Assembly (NCBI GenBank): GCA_963771655.1
Contig: CAVYUG010000009.1
Coordinates: 372,001 to 436,000, forward strand
Direction: 5' to 3'
Origin: JAWVFM01 sp963771655
Lineage (GTDB): Bacteria; Actinomycetota; Thermoleophilia; Solirubrobacterales; 70-9
DNA: 64,000 nt
Within the stretch, counting starts at the first letter, position 1. Each line of letters opens with the position of its first letter. The translations under genes and the position numbers were made by a program. Shown here in pieces: positions 34,061 through 42,293 of this stretch. The notes under the pieces were generated by a model. The model was not told the DNA's origin, made no database searches, and saw only the letters and a list, made by a program, of their open reading frames with translations.

Positions 34061-34990
34061 GTGCGAATCGCCGTCATCGACATCGGGACGAACTCCACGC
34101 GCCTCCTCGTGGCGGATGTTGCGGGGGCGGATGTGTCGGAGCTCGAGCGTCGCTCCACGGTCACGCGACTCGGTCGGGGCGTCGACACGTCCGGCACGCT
34201 CGCCGCCGAGGCGATCGATGACGTCTGCGCCGCCGTGCAGGAGTACATCGCGATCTATGAGCCGCTCGAGCCGGACCGCCTGGTCGCGATCGCGACCAGC
34301 GCGGTTCGCGACGCCGGCAACGGCGACGCCTTCCTGGCCGAGCTGCGCGAGCGCTTTGCGCTCAACGCCCGCGTCGTGGACGGCGCCGAGGAGGCTCGCC
34401 TCACCTACCTCGGCGCAACCTCGGGCCGGGCGGCGAACGGCTCGACGCTCGTGGTCGACATCGGCGGCGGCTCGACGGAGCTCGTGCTCGGTGGCGGGCC
34501 GGACGTCTCGTTCTTCGCCTCGCTCCAGGCGGGGACGGTGCGCCACACCGAGCGCCATCTACACCACGACCCACCCCAGCCCGACGAGCTCGAGAACCTG
34601 GCCGACGACGTCCATGGCCTGATCGCCGATGCGCTCACAGAGGAGCCCATCGCGAGCGCCGCGCACGGCATCGCCGTCGCCGGCACGCCCACCTCGCTCG
34701 CCGCGATCGACCAGGAGCTCGAGCCCTACGACCCCGAGCGCGTTCACGGCTACGTCCTCGACCTCACCGCGATCCAGCGGATGCTCTCCTCCCTCGCGTC
34801 GCAGCCGCTCGCGGAGCGGCTCGAGGTGAAGGGCCTTCACAGCGGGCGGGCGCCGACGATCGTCGCCGGCGTCGTGATCCTCGTGGAGGTGATGCGCTGC
34901 TTCGGCCTCTCTGAGATCGAGGTCTCCGAGCACGACATCCTCTGGGGCATCGCGCTCGACGCCGCCGAGCAGCCGGCGCCGGCGCCCTAG
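34061..34990 (+). CDS. ppx: Exopolyphosphatase/guanosine pentaphosphate phosphatase family
   Basis: About 310 residues. ASKHA-fold signatures: VIDIGTNSTRLLVADV (phosphate 1), ATSAVRDAGN, EEARLTYLG and VVDIGGGSTELVLG (phosphate 2), with the C-terminal GRAPTIVAGVVIL. Hydrolyses polyphosphate or (p)ppGpp-related substrates; the short single-domain form is usual in actinobacteria. The start is GTG 34061 by family alignment; GTG 34028 adds 11 residues. Confidence 0.92.
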   Translation: MRIAVIDIGTNSTRLLVADVAGADVSELERRSTVTRLGRGVDTSGTLAAEAIDDVCAAVQEYIAIYEPLEPDRLVAIATSAVRDAGNGDAFLAELRERFALNARVVDGAEEARLTYLGATSGRAANGSTLVVDIGGGSTELVLGGGPDVSFFASLQAGTVRHTERHLHHDPPQPDELENLADDVHGLIADALTEEPIASAAHGIAVAGTPTSLAAIDQELEPYDPERVHGYVLDLTAIQRMLSSLASQPLAERLEVKGLHSGRAPTIVAGVVILVEVMRCFGLSEIEVSEHDILWGIALDAAEQPAPAP

Positions 34991-35050
34991 ATCACCTCGC
35001 TGGACAGATGACCCGGTTCGCCCGAGGGCGAGCCGGGTATCAGCTCGCAC

Positions 35051-35410
35051 ATGTCACTCGTCACGATCATCATCATTGTCGTAGTAGTTCTCGCGCTGAT
35101 CGCGCTCGCCTTGATCGCGAAGCGCCGCGCGGAGGCGAAGCATGCCGAGCGCGTCCGGCTTCGCAGGGAGGCCTCGGGGCACCGTCAGGAAGCCGACGCC
35201 AACGCCGTCAAGGCACGGGACCTGAGCCGCCAAGCGCGGGCGGACCGTGACGCGGCAAGGGAGCACGCCGAGGCCGCCGAGCAGCACAACCGAGCGGCGG
35301 AGGAGGCGCGCCAGCGTGCCGATCAGACCGAGCGCCGCGTGAAGACCGCGGGCCAGGCGGCGGCGCGGCACGACGAGGAAGCGGCGGAGCGGGAGAGCCA
35401 GCTCGGCTAG
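35051..35410 (+). CDS. Membrane-anchored coiled-coil protein
   Basis: 119 residues: an N-terminal helix rich in Ile/Val (about residues 4-24), then a charged coiled coil with Arg/Glu/Ala heptads (RADRDAAREHAEAAEQHNRA). Its sequence after the helix is nearly that of the island protein at 19266, which is longer. Function unknown; a cytoplasmic scaffold or envelope stress protein is possible. Confidence 0.75.
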   Translation: MSLVTIIIIVVVVLALIALALIAKRRAEAKHAERVRLRREASGHRQEADANAVKARDLSRQARADRDAAREHAEAAEQHNRAAEEARQRADQTERRVKTAGQAAARHDEEAAERESQLG

Positions 35411-35427
35411 CGGGACCGGCGCGGCCG

Positions 35428-35685
35428 TCAGCCGGGGGCGGGCAGTCCGGCGGCGGCGGCGGCGTCGATCGTCAAGACAACGCCGCGCTCGTAGACCCGG
35501 TCGACCTGGGCGGCAGCGACGTAGCGCTGGCCCTCCGGCGCCTCGACGACGAGGCCATCGAAGACGTCGACGGCCGGGTCGGCGAGGATCTCGCCGACCT
35601 TGCCGAGCTCCTCACCGCCGCTGGCGTACACGGGAGTCCCGTCGGCGAGGATCAGGTAGGAGGCTGGGTCACCGAGGTCTGGCAC
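35428..35685 (-). CDS. PRC-barrel-like protein
   Basis: 85 residues. DGTPVYASGGEELGKVGEIL and VDVFDGLVVEA make the PRC-barrel-like fold, with VAAAQVDRVYERGVVLTID at the end. Such proteins often bind RNA or act as photosystem/stress adaptor domains; none is indicated here. Convergent with the coiled-coil gene. Confidence 0.75.
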   Translation of the reverse strand: MPDLGDPASYLILADGTPVYASGGEELGKVGEILADPAVDVFDGLVVEAPEGQRYVAAAQVDRVYERGVVLTIDAAAAAGLPAPG

Positions 35686-35722
35686 GGGCGCGGCATGCTA
35701 GCGACCGCTTGGTAAGCGTCCG

Positions 35723-36172
35723 CTAACCGAGCTCGAGCTCGTACTCCAGCATCGCCTCGCCGCGGCCGCCGATCCGGTCGTAAACGGCTTGGGCGCGGCG
35801 ATTGTCGGGTGCCGTGAGCCACGCGAGGGCCGGCGCTCCCCTCCCCCGCGCCCGCTCGGCGCACGCGGCGATGAGCTCCTCCGCGAGGCCCGAGCCGCGG
35901 GCGCTCGGATCGACGAAGAGGTCCTCGAGGTATCCGACCTCCGCCCCGCGCAGGCTCGACCACTTCCAGCCCATCGCGGCGAAGCCGACCACCGAGCCGT
36001 CCTCGGCGCAACCGGCGAGCAACATCCCCGCGACCTCGGGGTCGGCGATGAGCGTCCGGCACATGCGCTCGAGGCCCTCATCGGTCGGGTTCGCCTCGTA
36101 GAACTCGGCGTAGGCCCGCACGAGCGGCAGGATCGCGGGCAGGTCATCCACGGTGGCGGGTCGCACGCTCAT
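35723..36172 (-). CDS. GNAT-family N-acetyltransferase
   Basis: 149 residues from ATG 36172 (MSVRPATVDDLPAI). The acetyl-CoA loop is DPSARGSGLAEELI and the C-terminal NRRAQAVYDRIG is typical. The longer frame to 36262 would add 30 residues unlike a GNAT start. The substrate is unknown. Divergent from a second GNAT gene. Confidence 0.88.
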   Translation of the reverse strand: MSVRPATVDDLPAILPLVRAYAEFYEANPTDEGLERMCRTLIADPEVAGMLLAGCAEDGSVVGFAAMGWKWSSLRGAEVGYLEDLFVDPSARGSGLAEELIAACAERARGRGAPALAWLTAPDNRRAQAVYDRIGGRGEAMLEYELELG

Positions 36173-36227
36173 GGCGGCGCACCGTAGCGGCCCTGCGAGG
36201 CGGAGCGAACCGTGAGACCCTGAGGGC

Positions 36228-36677
36228 ATCGGCATTCGCCCTGCAACGCCGGATGACGCCACTCAGATCGTCGAGGTGGTGGAGCGCGCCTACGAGCCCT
36301 ACGTGGAGCGAATCGGCCGCCGCCCGGCACCGATGGACTCCGACCCGGATCAGCTCATCGACACCGAGGAGGTGTTCGTGCTCGACGACGGGCCTGCCAT
36401 CGTCGGCCTGATCGTGCTCCGGTGCGGGCGCGATCACATGCTCGTCGAGAACGTCGCCGTCGACCCCGCCCTCCAGCACCGCGGCCACGGGCGCGCGCTG
36501 CTGGACTTCGCCGAGCGGCACGGGCGCGAGCTCGGGTTCGGGGAGCTCCGGCTCTACACGAACGCGGCGATGACCGAGAACATCGGGCTCTACCCGCGAC
36601 TCGGCTGGCGCGAGTACGACCGGCGGATCGAGGACGGCTTCTCGCGCGTTTACTACCGAAAGCCCGTGGCGGGCTGA
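36228..36677 (+). CDS. GNAT-family N-acetyltransferase with unusual start
   Basis: The open frame begins after a TGA at 36213 and reads GIRPATPDDATQIVEVVERAY, a complete GNAT first strand, but no ATG, GTG or TTG precedes it. The first usual starts (GTG 36276 and 36279) would remove that strand. ATC 36228 or ATT 36234 (with TGAGGG 7 nt upstream) are the candidates. The acetyl-CoA loop is LQHRGHGRALLDF, and LYPRLGWREY ends the fold. Either a rare start codon or a lost start. Confidence 0.75.
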   Translation: MGIRPATPDDATQIVEVVERAYEPYVERIGRRPAPMDSDPDQLIDTEEVFVLDDGPAIVGLIVLRCGRDHMLVENVAVDPALQHRGHGRALLDFAERHGRELGFGELRLYTNAAMTENIGLYPRLGWREYDRRIEDGFSRVYYRKPVAG

Positions 36678-36705
36678 ACGCGCGCTCGGTTAGTCTCGGC
36701 CGTAC

Positions 36706-36984
36706 ATGGACGAGAAAACAAAGAAGATCAGCGAGCTGCTCCACGAGGCAGGAGAGACCCACCACGTCGTCTTCCGGATCACGGACGGTGCCGACGACGA
36801 CTGGGCGACCTGGTACTCGAACTGGCTGGTGCGGCACTCCGAGCTTCCGGACCTCCTCGGGCACGCGCCGCCCCGAAGTCACCTCACTCACGAGCTCGTG
36901 AGCCTCGACCGCGAGTACTCCGATGCCGGGACCGACGAGCCCTGGCCGGACTATTACGCCGCCCGCATCGTCGACCGGCTCTAG
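36706..36984 (+). CDS. Conserved hypothetical protein, 92 residues
   Basis: Short acidic protein. HHVVFRITDGADDDWATWYSNWL and PPRSHLTHELVSLDREY are its distinctive parts; it recurs in actinobacteria in my memory without a known function. No membrane segment or signal peptide. It lies between the GNAT gene and the NAD(P)-binding protein on the same strand. Confidence 0.7.
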   Translation: MDEKTKKISELLHEAGETHHVVFRITDGADDDWATWYSNWLVRHSELPDLLGHAPPRSHLTHELVSLDREYSDAGTDEPWPDYYAARIVDRL

Positions 36985-37024
36985 CCGGGAGAAGCGGCAG
37001 AGGCCGCGGCGCTAGTCTCGAGAG

Positions 37025-37672
37025 ATGGACGTCGTCATCGCCGGCGGGCACGGAAAGATCGCGCTGCGGATGCTTCGGCTCCTCGCCGAGCGAGGCGATA
37101 CCGGGCGCGGCCTGATCCGCAACCCCGACCACACGAGCGACCTCGAGGCCGTCGGAGCGCAGGCGATCGCCTTTGACCTCGAGCAGCGCGAGGCGGCCGA
37201 GTTGATGCCCGTGATCGACGGCGCCGACGCTGTGGTGTTCGCCGCGGGCGCCGGGCCCGGCAGCGGCGCGGCGCGCAAGCGCACCGTCGACTACGGGGCG
37301 GCGGTGAAGCTGATCGAGGCCGCGGAAGCCGCCGGCGTGCGCCGCTACCTCATCGTCTCGGCGATCGGGGCCAACCACCCCGACTCCTGGAGCGAGGAGA
37401 TGCGGCCCTACTACCAGGCGAAGGCCGAGGCGGACGCCCAGGTGGAGGCGAGCTCGCTCGACTACTCGATCGTTCGCCCCGGCGGGCTCACCGACGACGA
37501 CGGCACCGGCCGCATCGACGTGGCCGCCGACCTCGGCCGCTCCGGGCAGATCGCCCGGGGCGACGTCGCCGCGACGCTCGTCGGCTGCCTCGACGAGCCG
37601 GCGACCGTGCGCACGTCGTTCGACCTGCTCGCGGGCGATACGCCCATCGTCGAGGCCCTGCGCAAGCTGTGA
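37025..37672 (+). CDS. NAD(P)H-binding SDR-like protein
   Basis: 215 residues. Rossmann motif IAGGHGKIALRML, then GADAVVFAAGAGPGSG, YLIVSAIGANHPDSW, YYQAKAEAD and SIVRPGGLTDD: the atypical SDR (SDR_a5/YwnB-like) pattern, with YxxxK as YYQAK. A probable oxidoreductase or NADP sensor. Its stop overlaps the GH3 gene start (GTGA), so translation is coupled, although the functions are not obviously related. Confidence 0.88.
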   Translation: MDVVIAGGHGKIALRMLRLLAERGDTGRGLIRNPDHTSDLEAVGAQAIAFDLEQREAAELMPVIDGADAVVFAAGAGPGSGAARKRTVDYGAAVKLIEAAEAAGVRRYLIVSAIGANHPDSWSEEMRPYYQAKAEADAQVEASSLDYSIVRPGGLTDDDGTGRIDVAADLGRSGQIARGDVAATLVGCLDEPATVRTSFDLLAGDTPIVEALRKL

Positions 37673-38820
37673 GCGAGCCCGCTCCGGAGCGGCGCCGCGA
37701 GCGGCGCCAGGCGCTCGCGCGCCGCCGAGTCGCCTCCCGCCGCCGCTGGGCCCTCGGCGCCCTCGCCGCGGTGGCGCTCATCGTCGGGGCCGTGGTCGGC
37801 GCCGGCACCTCCGACGGCGACGGCTCGAACCTCCCCCATCTCACCAACGCGGAGCTCGCCGGCATCAGGGTCGTCACCGGCTTCCACGGCAAGCACCCGC
37901 CGAAGACGGTCCGCCGCCTCATCGCCGCCGGGCGCGTCTCCGGGGTGATCCTCTTCGCCGACAACTTCGACTCGGCGTCCCAGGCGCGCCGGCTCGTCCG
38001 CGGGCTTCAGCGGATCAAGCGTCCGGCCGGGCTCCGCTCGCCGCTCCTCGTGATGATCGACCAGGAGGGCGGGCTCGTGAAGAGGCTGCCCGGGCCGCCT
38101 TCTGGCTCGGCCGAGGCGATGGGGCGCCACGGGGCGGCCTATGTTCGCCGGCAGGGGTCGAAGACCGGCCGCCTCCTGCGCCGCGCGGGCGTCAACGTCG
38201 ACCTCGCGCCGGTGCTCGACGTCGCCCGCCCGGGTAGCGCCATCGGCGCCGAGCACCGTTCCTTCAGCGAGGGCGCCGGCCGGGTCTCGAGCCGGGCGAA
38301 CGCGTTCGCGGCCGGTCTCGCCGCCCGCGGCGTCGGCGCGACCGCGAAGCACTTCCCGGGCCTCGGCGCGGCGCGTGCGAACACCGACGTCGCCGTTCAG
38401 AGGATCAGGGTCCCGACCCGAAAGCTCCGCTCGATCGACGAGCGTCCCTATCACCGCTTCGTCGCGATCGACGGGCCGATGGTGATGCTCTCGATGGCCA
38501 TCTACCGGCACCTCTCCCCCATGCCGGCGGCGCTCGCGGGCCGCGTCGCCACCGGCGAGCTTCGCCACCGGCTCGGATTCCAGGGCGTCTCGATCACCGA
38601 CGCGCTCGACACAACCGCCGCCGGCGCGGTGGGCGGCCCGGCTCACCTCGCCGACCTCGCCGCCACGGCGGGCACGGACCTCCTCCTCTACGGCTCGCCC
38701 TCCGACGCGCTCACCGCGACCAGGGAGCTCACCCACGGCCTTCGCAAGCGTCGCTTCGACCTCGCGGGCTTCCACCGCTCCGAGCGCCGGGTGCTGGCGC
38801 TGCGCGCATCGCTGCGGTAG
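37669..38820 (+). CDS. Glycoside hydrolase family 3 N-terminal protein (NagZ-like)
   Basis: 383 residues, single GH3 TIM-barrel domain. A basic start and a hydrophobic helix (ALGALAAVALIVGAVVGAG) suggest membrane anchoring or export. GVILFADNF, IDQEGGLVKRL, KHFPGLG and the nucleophile Asp in GVSITDALD match beta-N-acetylhexosaminidases that release GlcNAc from peptidoglycan fragments. Together with the NagB/NagA operon at 55-58 kb it fits cell-wall amino-sugar recycling. Confidence 0.88.
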   Translation: MSEPAPERRRERRQALARRRVASRRRWALGALAAVALIVGAVVGAGTSDGDGSNLPHLTNAELAGIRVVTGFHGKHPPKTVRRLIAAGRVSGVILFADNFDSASQARRLVRGLQRIKRPAGLRSPLLVMIDQEGGLVKRLPGPPSGSAEAMGRHGAAYVRRQGSKTGRLLRRAGVNVDLAPVLDVARPGSAIGAEHRSFSEGAGRVSSRANAFAAGLAARGVGATAKHFPGLGAARANTDVAVQRIRVPTRKLRSIDERPYHRFVAIDGPMVMLSMAIYRHLSPMPAALAGRVATGELRHRLGFQGVSITDALDTTAAGAVGGPAHLADLAATAGTDLLLYGSPSDALTATRELTHGLRKRRFDLAGFHRSERRVLALRASLR

Positions 38821-38826
38821 GAGCGG

Positions 38827-39435
38827 CTAGTCGCCCTCGGGCGACGGCGCGATCTCACCGCGGCCTGCCTGCTGGAGGTCGCGCGGCAGCCCGACGCCGA
38901 GGCGGCGGGCCATGACCTCGAGGCGGATCCGCCAGGCGATGATGGCCGCCCGCTGGCGATCGGCGGTGTGCGGGAGGTCGGCGAAGTCGCGCTCGGGAAG
39001 CGCCGCGGTGAGGGCGCTCAGGTAGGAGTCCTCGAGGACGTAGGTGTGCGCGTACGCGCCCTGGGCCGCCGCGATCGAGCGCGGCACCGGGTGCACCGCC
39101 GCCACCTCGGCCGCGTAGCGGGCGAACCGGCGCTCGAGGCGGCCGAAGCGCCGCTGGGCCTCCTTCGTGCCGATGCGATGGTCGTGGTAGGCGCCGAGGA
39201 TGGGATCGGCCTCATCAAGGAGGTCGTTCACCGCGAGGCGGAGGGGTTCGACCTTCGCGAGGTAGGCGTGGAGCTCGGAGGCGCGCCGCGGCGGCGCCGC
39301 AGCGTGGGTGGCGTCGCCGCCGCTGCCGCAGGCAGCAAGGGAGAGGGCAAGCGCGGCGCCGGCCGCGACCCCGAACGCCCGCGCCCCCCGGTTTGTCCTG
39401 CCTTTGCCACGCAGGAGGTGGTCAACCCAGGACAA
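38827..39435 (-). CDS. Lipoprotein of unknown function
   Basis: About 202 residues. After an Arg-rich start, FGVAAGAALALSLAACGSGG is a lipoprotein signal with the lipobox Cys. The mature part is helical and charged (LHAYLAKVEPLRLAVNDLLD). The best start I see is TTG 39435, 8 bp after the upstream small lipoprotein gene, which suggests coupling. Codons 1-15 lie inside a perfect 10-bp inverted repeat. I do not recognise the family. Confidence 0.7.
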   Translation of the reverse strand: MSWVDHLLRGKGRTNRGARAFGVAAGAALALSLAACGSGGDATHAAAPPRRASELHAYLAKVEPLRLAVNDLLDEADPILGAYHDHRIGTKEAQRRFGRLERRFARYAAEVAAVHPVPRSIAAAQGAYAHTYVLEDSYLSALTAALPERDFADLPHTADRQRAAIIAWRIRLEVMARRLGVGLPRDLQQAGRGEIAPSPEGD

Positions 39436-39437
39436 AC
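39391..39437. repeat. Perfect 10-bp inverted repeat at the lipoprotein start
   Basis: gtttgtcctg at 39391-39400 and caggacaaac at 39428-39437, 27-nt loop, overlapping the TTG start of the lipoprotein on the minus strand. Confidence 0.7.
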
Positions 39438-39443
39438 TCGAGA

Positions 39444-39644
<201 letters not shown>

Positions 39645-39715
39645 CAGTGTCTCCTTCGTCGCTACCCCGGATACGGCCAACGCCCCGTCCGGGGTTCAAC
39701 GGCGATAATCGCGCC

Positions 39716-40183
39716 ATGAAGCGAGCGAACGTCTTCACCTCCGAATACGAGTACGACGACGCCGACCCGGAGGGCTGGCGGTGCGCCGTGGCCTCCGTCG
39801 GCAAGGAGGCCGGCGGCGAGGCGCTCGCGGTGAAGTCCTATGAGATGCCGGCGGGCGAGAGCCTCTGCCCCTACCACTACGAGTACGAGGAGGAGTGGCT
39901 GCTCGTGCTCGACGGGGCCGTGGTCGTCCGGACCCCCGAGGGCGAGGAGGAGCTGGGGCGCGGCGACATCGTCCGGTTCCCGCCGGGTCCCGCGGGCGCC
40001 CACAAGGCGACCAACCGCAGCGACGAGACGGCCCGCATCATGATGTTCTCGAGCGCGCGCGAGCCCGCGGTGGCCGTCTATCCGGACTCCGACAAGATCG
40101 GCGTGTGGCCCGGCAACGCCGACGACCACGTGATCCTGCGCCGCGCCGACGGCGATGTCGACTACTACGACGGGGAGACCTAG
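39716..40183 (+). CDS. Cupin-domain protein
   Basis: 155 residues. The first cupin motif is CPYHYEYEEEWLLVLDGAVVV (His and Glu metal ligands) and the second PPGPAGAHKATNRSDETARI with one His. The C-terminal DNDKIGV... end reads SDKIGVWPGNADD, found in cupins of the ManC-like or quercetinase-like group. Metal and reaction unknown. The stop TAG is immediately followed by the start of the DksA-like gene. Confidence 0.85.
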   Translation: MKRANVFTSEYEYDDADPEGWRCAVASVGKEAGGEALAVKSYEMPAGESLCPYHYEYEEEWLLVLDGAVVVRTPEGEEELGRGDIVRFPPGPAGAHKATNRSDETARIMMFSSAREPAVAVYPDSDKIGVWPGNADDHVILRRADGDVDYYDGET

Positions 40184-40558
40184 ATGAATGAGCCAAAGCC
40201 TGAGATCGACCAGGACCGCGCCCGCGAGCTTCTGGCCCGCGAGCGGGAGCGGATCGAAAGCTCGCTCGCCGACCATCGGCGAGTCCGGAGCAGCGAGATC
40301 CAGGAGGTGGACACCGAGACGTCGCTCGAGGACGAGGGCGAGGAGATCGAGCAGGAGGAGGTCGACGACGCGCTCGTCGAGCAGCTCGAGACCGAGCTGG
40401 CCGCCGTGGAGCGCGCCGAGTCGCGACTCGCCGAGGGCAGCTACGGACTGTCGATCGAAAGCGGCGAGCCGATTCCCGCCGGCAGGCTGGAGACGGTTCC
40501 GTGGGCCGAGCGCACCGCGGACGAACAGGAGCGGTACGAGCGCTCCCCCGGGCCCTAG
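40184..40558 (+). CDS. DksA/TraR-like protein lacking zinc cysteines
   Basis: 124 residues. A long N-terminal acidic coiled coil is followed by the TraR/DksA C-terminal motif, GSYGLSIESGEPIPAGRLE, and VPWAERTADEQ. In DksA four Cys hold zinc; here the first two are Ser (S-I-E-S) and the second pair is also absent. The fold could still bind RNA polymerase through the secondary channel, but this is inference. It directly follows the cupin gene (no gap) and converges with the Crp/Fnr gene. Confidence 0.82.
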   Translation: MNEPKPEIDQDRARELLARERERIESSLADHRRVRSSEIQEVDTETSLEDEGEEIEQEEVDDALVEQLETELAAVERAESRLAEGSYGLSIESGEPIPAGRLETVPWAERTADEQERYERSPGP

Positions 40559-40561
40559 CGG

Positions 40562-41248
40562 CTACGCCGAGCGGCGCCTGAGCGCCTCGAGGTCGAGCAC
40601 GGTGATCCGCCGCCGCTCGGTGACGACCCAGCCGACCTTTCGCAGCGTGCCGAGTGCCTTTGAGACCGCCTCGCGTGAGGCACCCGTCCAGCTCGCGAGC
40701 TCCTCCTGGGAGAGGGGCAGGCCCACGCGGACTCCCCGCGCCGCCGGCTCGCCGTAGCGCTCGGCCAGCTCGACCAGCCGGGCCGCCACCCGGCCGACCG
40801 TGTCATGGGCGGCGAACTCCACGCGCTTGCGGTCGGCGTCGCGAAGGCGGCGGCTCAGCATCCGCAGCAGCAGGAGCGCCACCTCGGGGTGGGCGAGCAG
40901 GAACGAGCGGAAGTCGTTGGCGCCGAGCGCGAGAGCCTCGACGGCCTCGATCGCCTCGACGGTCGCCGAGCGCGGCTCGCCGTCGATCGCCGAGAGCTCG
41001 CCGAGCATGTCGCCGGGCCCGCGGAAGGCGAGCACGACGTCGCGGCCCTCCTCGGTGGTCGTCGACACCTTGACCCGCCCCGAGAGGAGGATCACCACGC
41101 GATCGGAGGTGCCCCCCTCGTGGAAGATCGCCTGGCCCTTGCGGAAGCGCCGGTTGATGCCACGCTCGTGAAGCGCAGCGAGCTGCTCTGGATCGAGGAC
41201 GCCGAGAAAGCCGATCGCCGGGTCGTCGTCCGGCCAGCCAGTGCTCAT
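40562..41248 (-). CDS. Crp/Fnr-family transcription regulator
   Basis: 228 residues. The cyclic-nucleotide-binding domain has FRKGQAIFHEGG, GDMLGELSAIDGEPRSATVEA (the cAMP-contact phosphate cassette), a long C-helix, and a winged helix-turn-helix with LSQEELASWTGASREAVSKAL. No Fnr-type Cys cluster. Probably cAMP- or other effector-responsive. Divergent from the hydrolase cluster at 41346, which it might control. Confidence 0.92.
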   Translation of the reverse strand: MSTGWPDDDPAIGFLGVLDPEQLAALHERGINRRFRKGQAIFHEGGTSDRVVILLSGRVKVSTTTEEGRDVVLAFRGPGDMLGELSAIDGEPRSATVEAIEAVEALALGANDFRSFLLAHPEVALLLLRMLSRRLRDADRKRVEFAAHDTVGRVAARLVELAERYGEPAARGVRVGLPLSQEELASWTGASREAVSKALGTLRKVGWVVTERRRITVLDLEALRRRSA

Positions 41249-41345
41249 GGGCCGACCCTACCTGGGCAAAGCGCGTACTTCTGCACTCTCGCAGCGCGCA
41301 GGAGTTCGCGGAGCGCGGCCCACGAACATGAGAGGGTTTGCGGTG

Positions 41346-42293
41346 ATGGCGATCGCCTCGACACCCGTCACCATCTTCGACGGCGAGCCGACGCGCGCCC
41401 GCTACCCGGACGCGACGGGATTCGTGGAACGCGACGGCGTTAGGACGTTCTACGAGGTCTACGGCGACGGCGAGCCAACCCTCCTGCTGCTCCCGACCTG
41501 GTCGCTCGTCCACTCCCGCTTCTGGAAGGCGCAGATCCCGTATCTGGCGCGCCATTTCCGGGTCGTCACCTTCGACGGGCGCGGCAACGGCCGCTCGGAC
41601 CGCCCGCAGAGCGCCGCGGCATACGCACCGAACGAGCTCGCCGAGGACGCGCTGGCGGTGATGGACGCAACCGAGACGGATTCGGCGATCACCGTCTCCG
41701 CATCGGCGGGGACGACGTGGAACCTCTTCCTGGCGAGCCAGCATCCGCAACGCGTCGGGGGGGCGGTCTTCATCGGGCCGCTGTTCCCGGTGACCGGCGA
41801 GTATCCGGCGTGGGCACGGCAGCGGCTTCGCGAGCCCCGTTCCAGCTACGAGGACGCCGGCCGCTACAACCTCCACCACATCCGCGACGACCTCGCGGAC
41901 TTCGCCAAGTGGTGGGCGGAGCTCGCGCTGCCCGAGCCCCACTCGTCGATGCAGATCGAGTACACGGTCGAGTGGGCGCTCAGCTCCGACGGCCAGACCA
42001 TCGCCCACACCCTCGGCGCCGCGGACATGCTCGACGTCGACACCATGGCCGAGGTCTTCGAGGCCATCGGGCCGATGCTCCAGCAGTTGGCCGAGGCCGT
42101 CCAATGTCCCGTGCTCGTGATCGAGGGCGCGCTCGACGCGATCACGCCGCCCGACTGGGCCCGAGCGCTCGCTGATGCAACCGGTGGCGAGTACCGGGAG
42201 CTTCCCGGAATCGGCCACGTGCCGGGCCGCAAGCCCATCCCCTTCAACCTCGCGATCGCCGCTTTCGCGCGGCAAGTTCGAAAGGAGCGATAG
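41346..42293 (+). CDS. Alpha/beta hydrolase, cluster copy 1
   Basis: About 315 residues. Starts at 41328, 41343 (GTG) and 41346 are in frame; AGAGGG 6-9 nt upstream favours the latter two. The core RYPDATGFVERDGVRTFYEVYG, FDGRGNGRSDRP, nucleophile Ser in VSASAGTT, acid in EGALDAITP and His in GIGHVPG mark an intact hydrolase. It is the first of three tandem paralogues and ends directly before the glycosyltransferase start. Substrate unknown. Confidence 0.87.
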   Translation: MAIASTPVTIFDGEPTRARYPDATGFVERDGVRTFYEVYGDGEPTLLLLPTWSLVHSRFWKAQIPYLARHFRVVTFDGRGNGRSDRPQSAAAYAPNELAEDALAVMDATETDSAITVSASAGTTWNLFLASQHPQRVGGAVFIGPLFPVTGEYPAWARQRLREPRSSYEDAGRYNLHHIRDDLADFAKWWAELALPEPHSSMQIEYTVEWALSSDGQTIAHTLGAADMLDVDTMAEVFEAIGPMLQQLAEAVQCPVLVIEGALDAITPPDWARALADATGGEYRELPGIGHVPGRKPIPFNLAIAAFARQVRKER

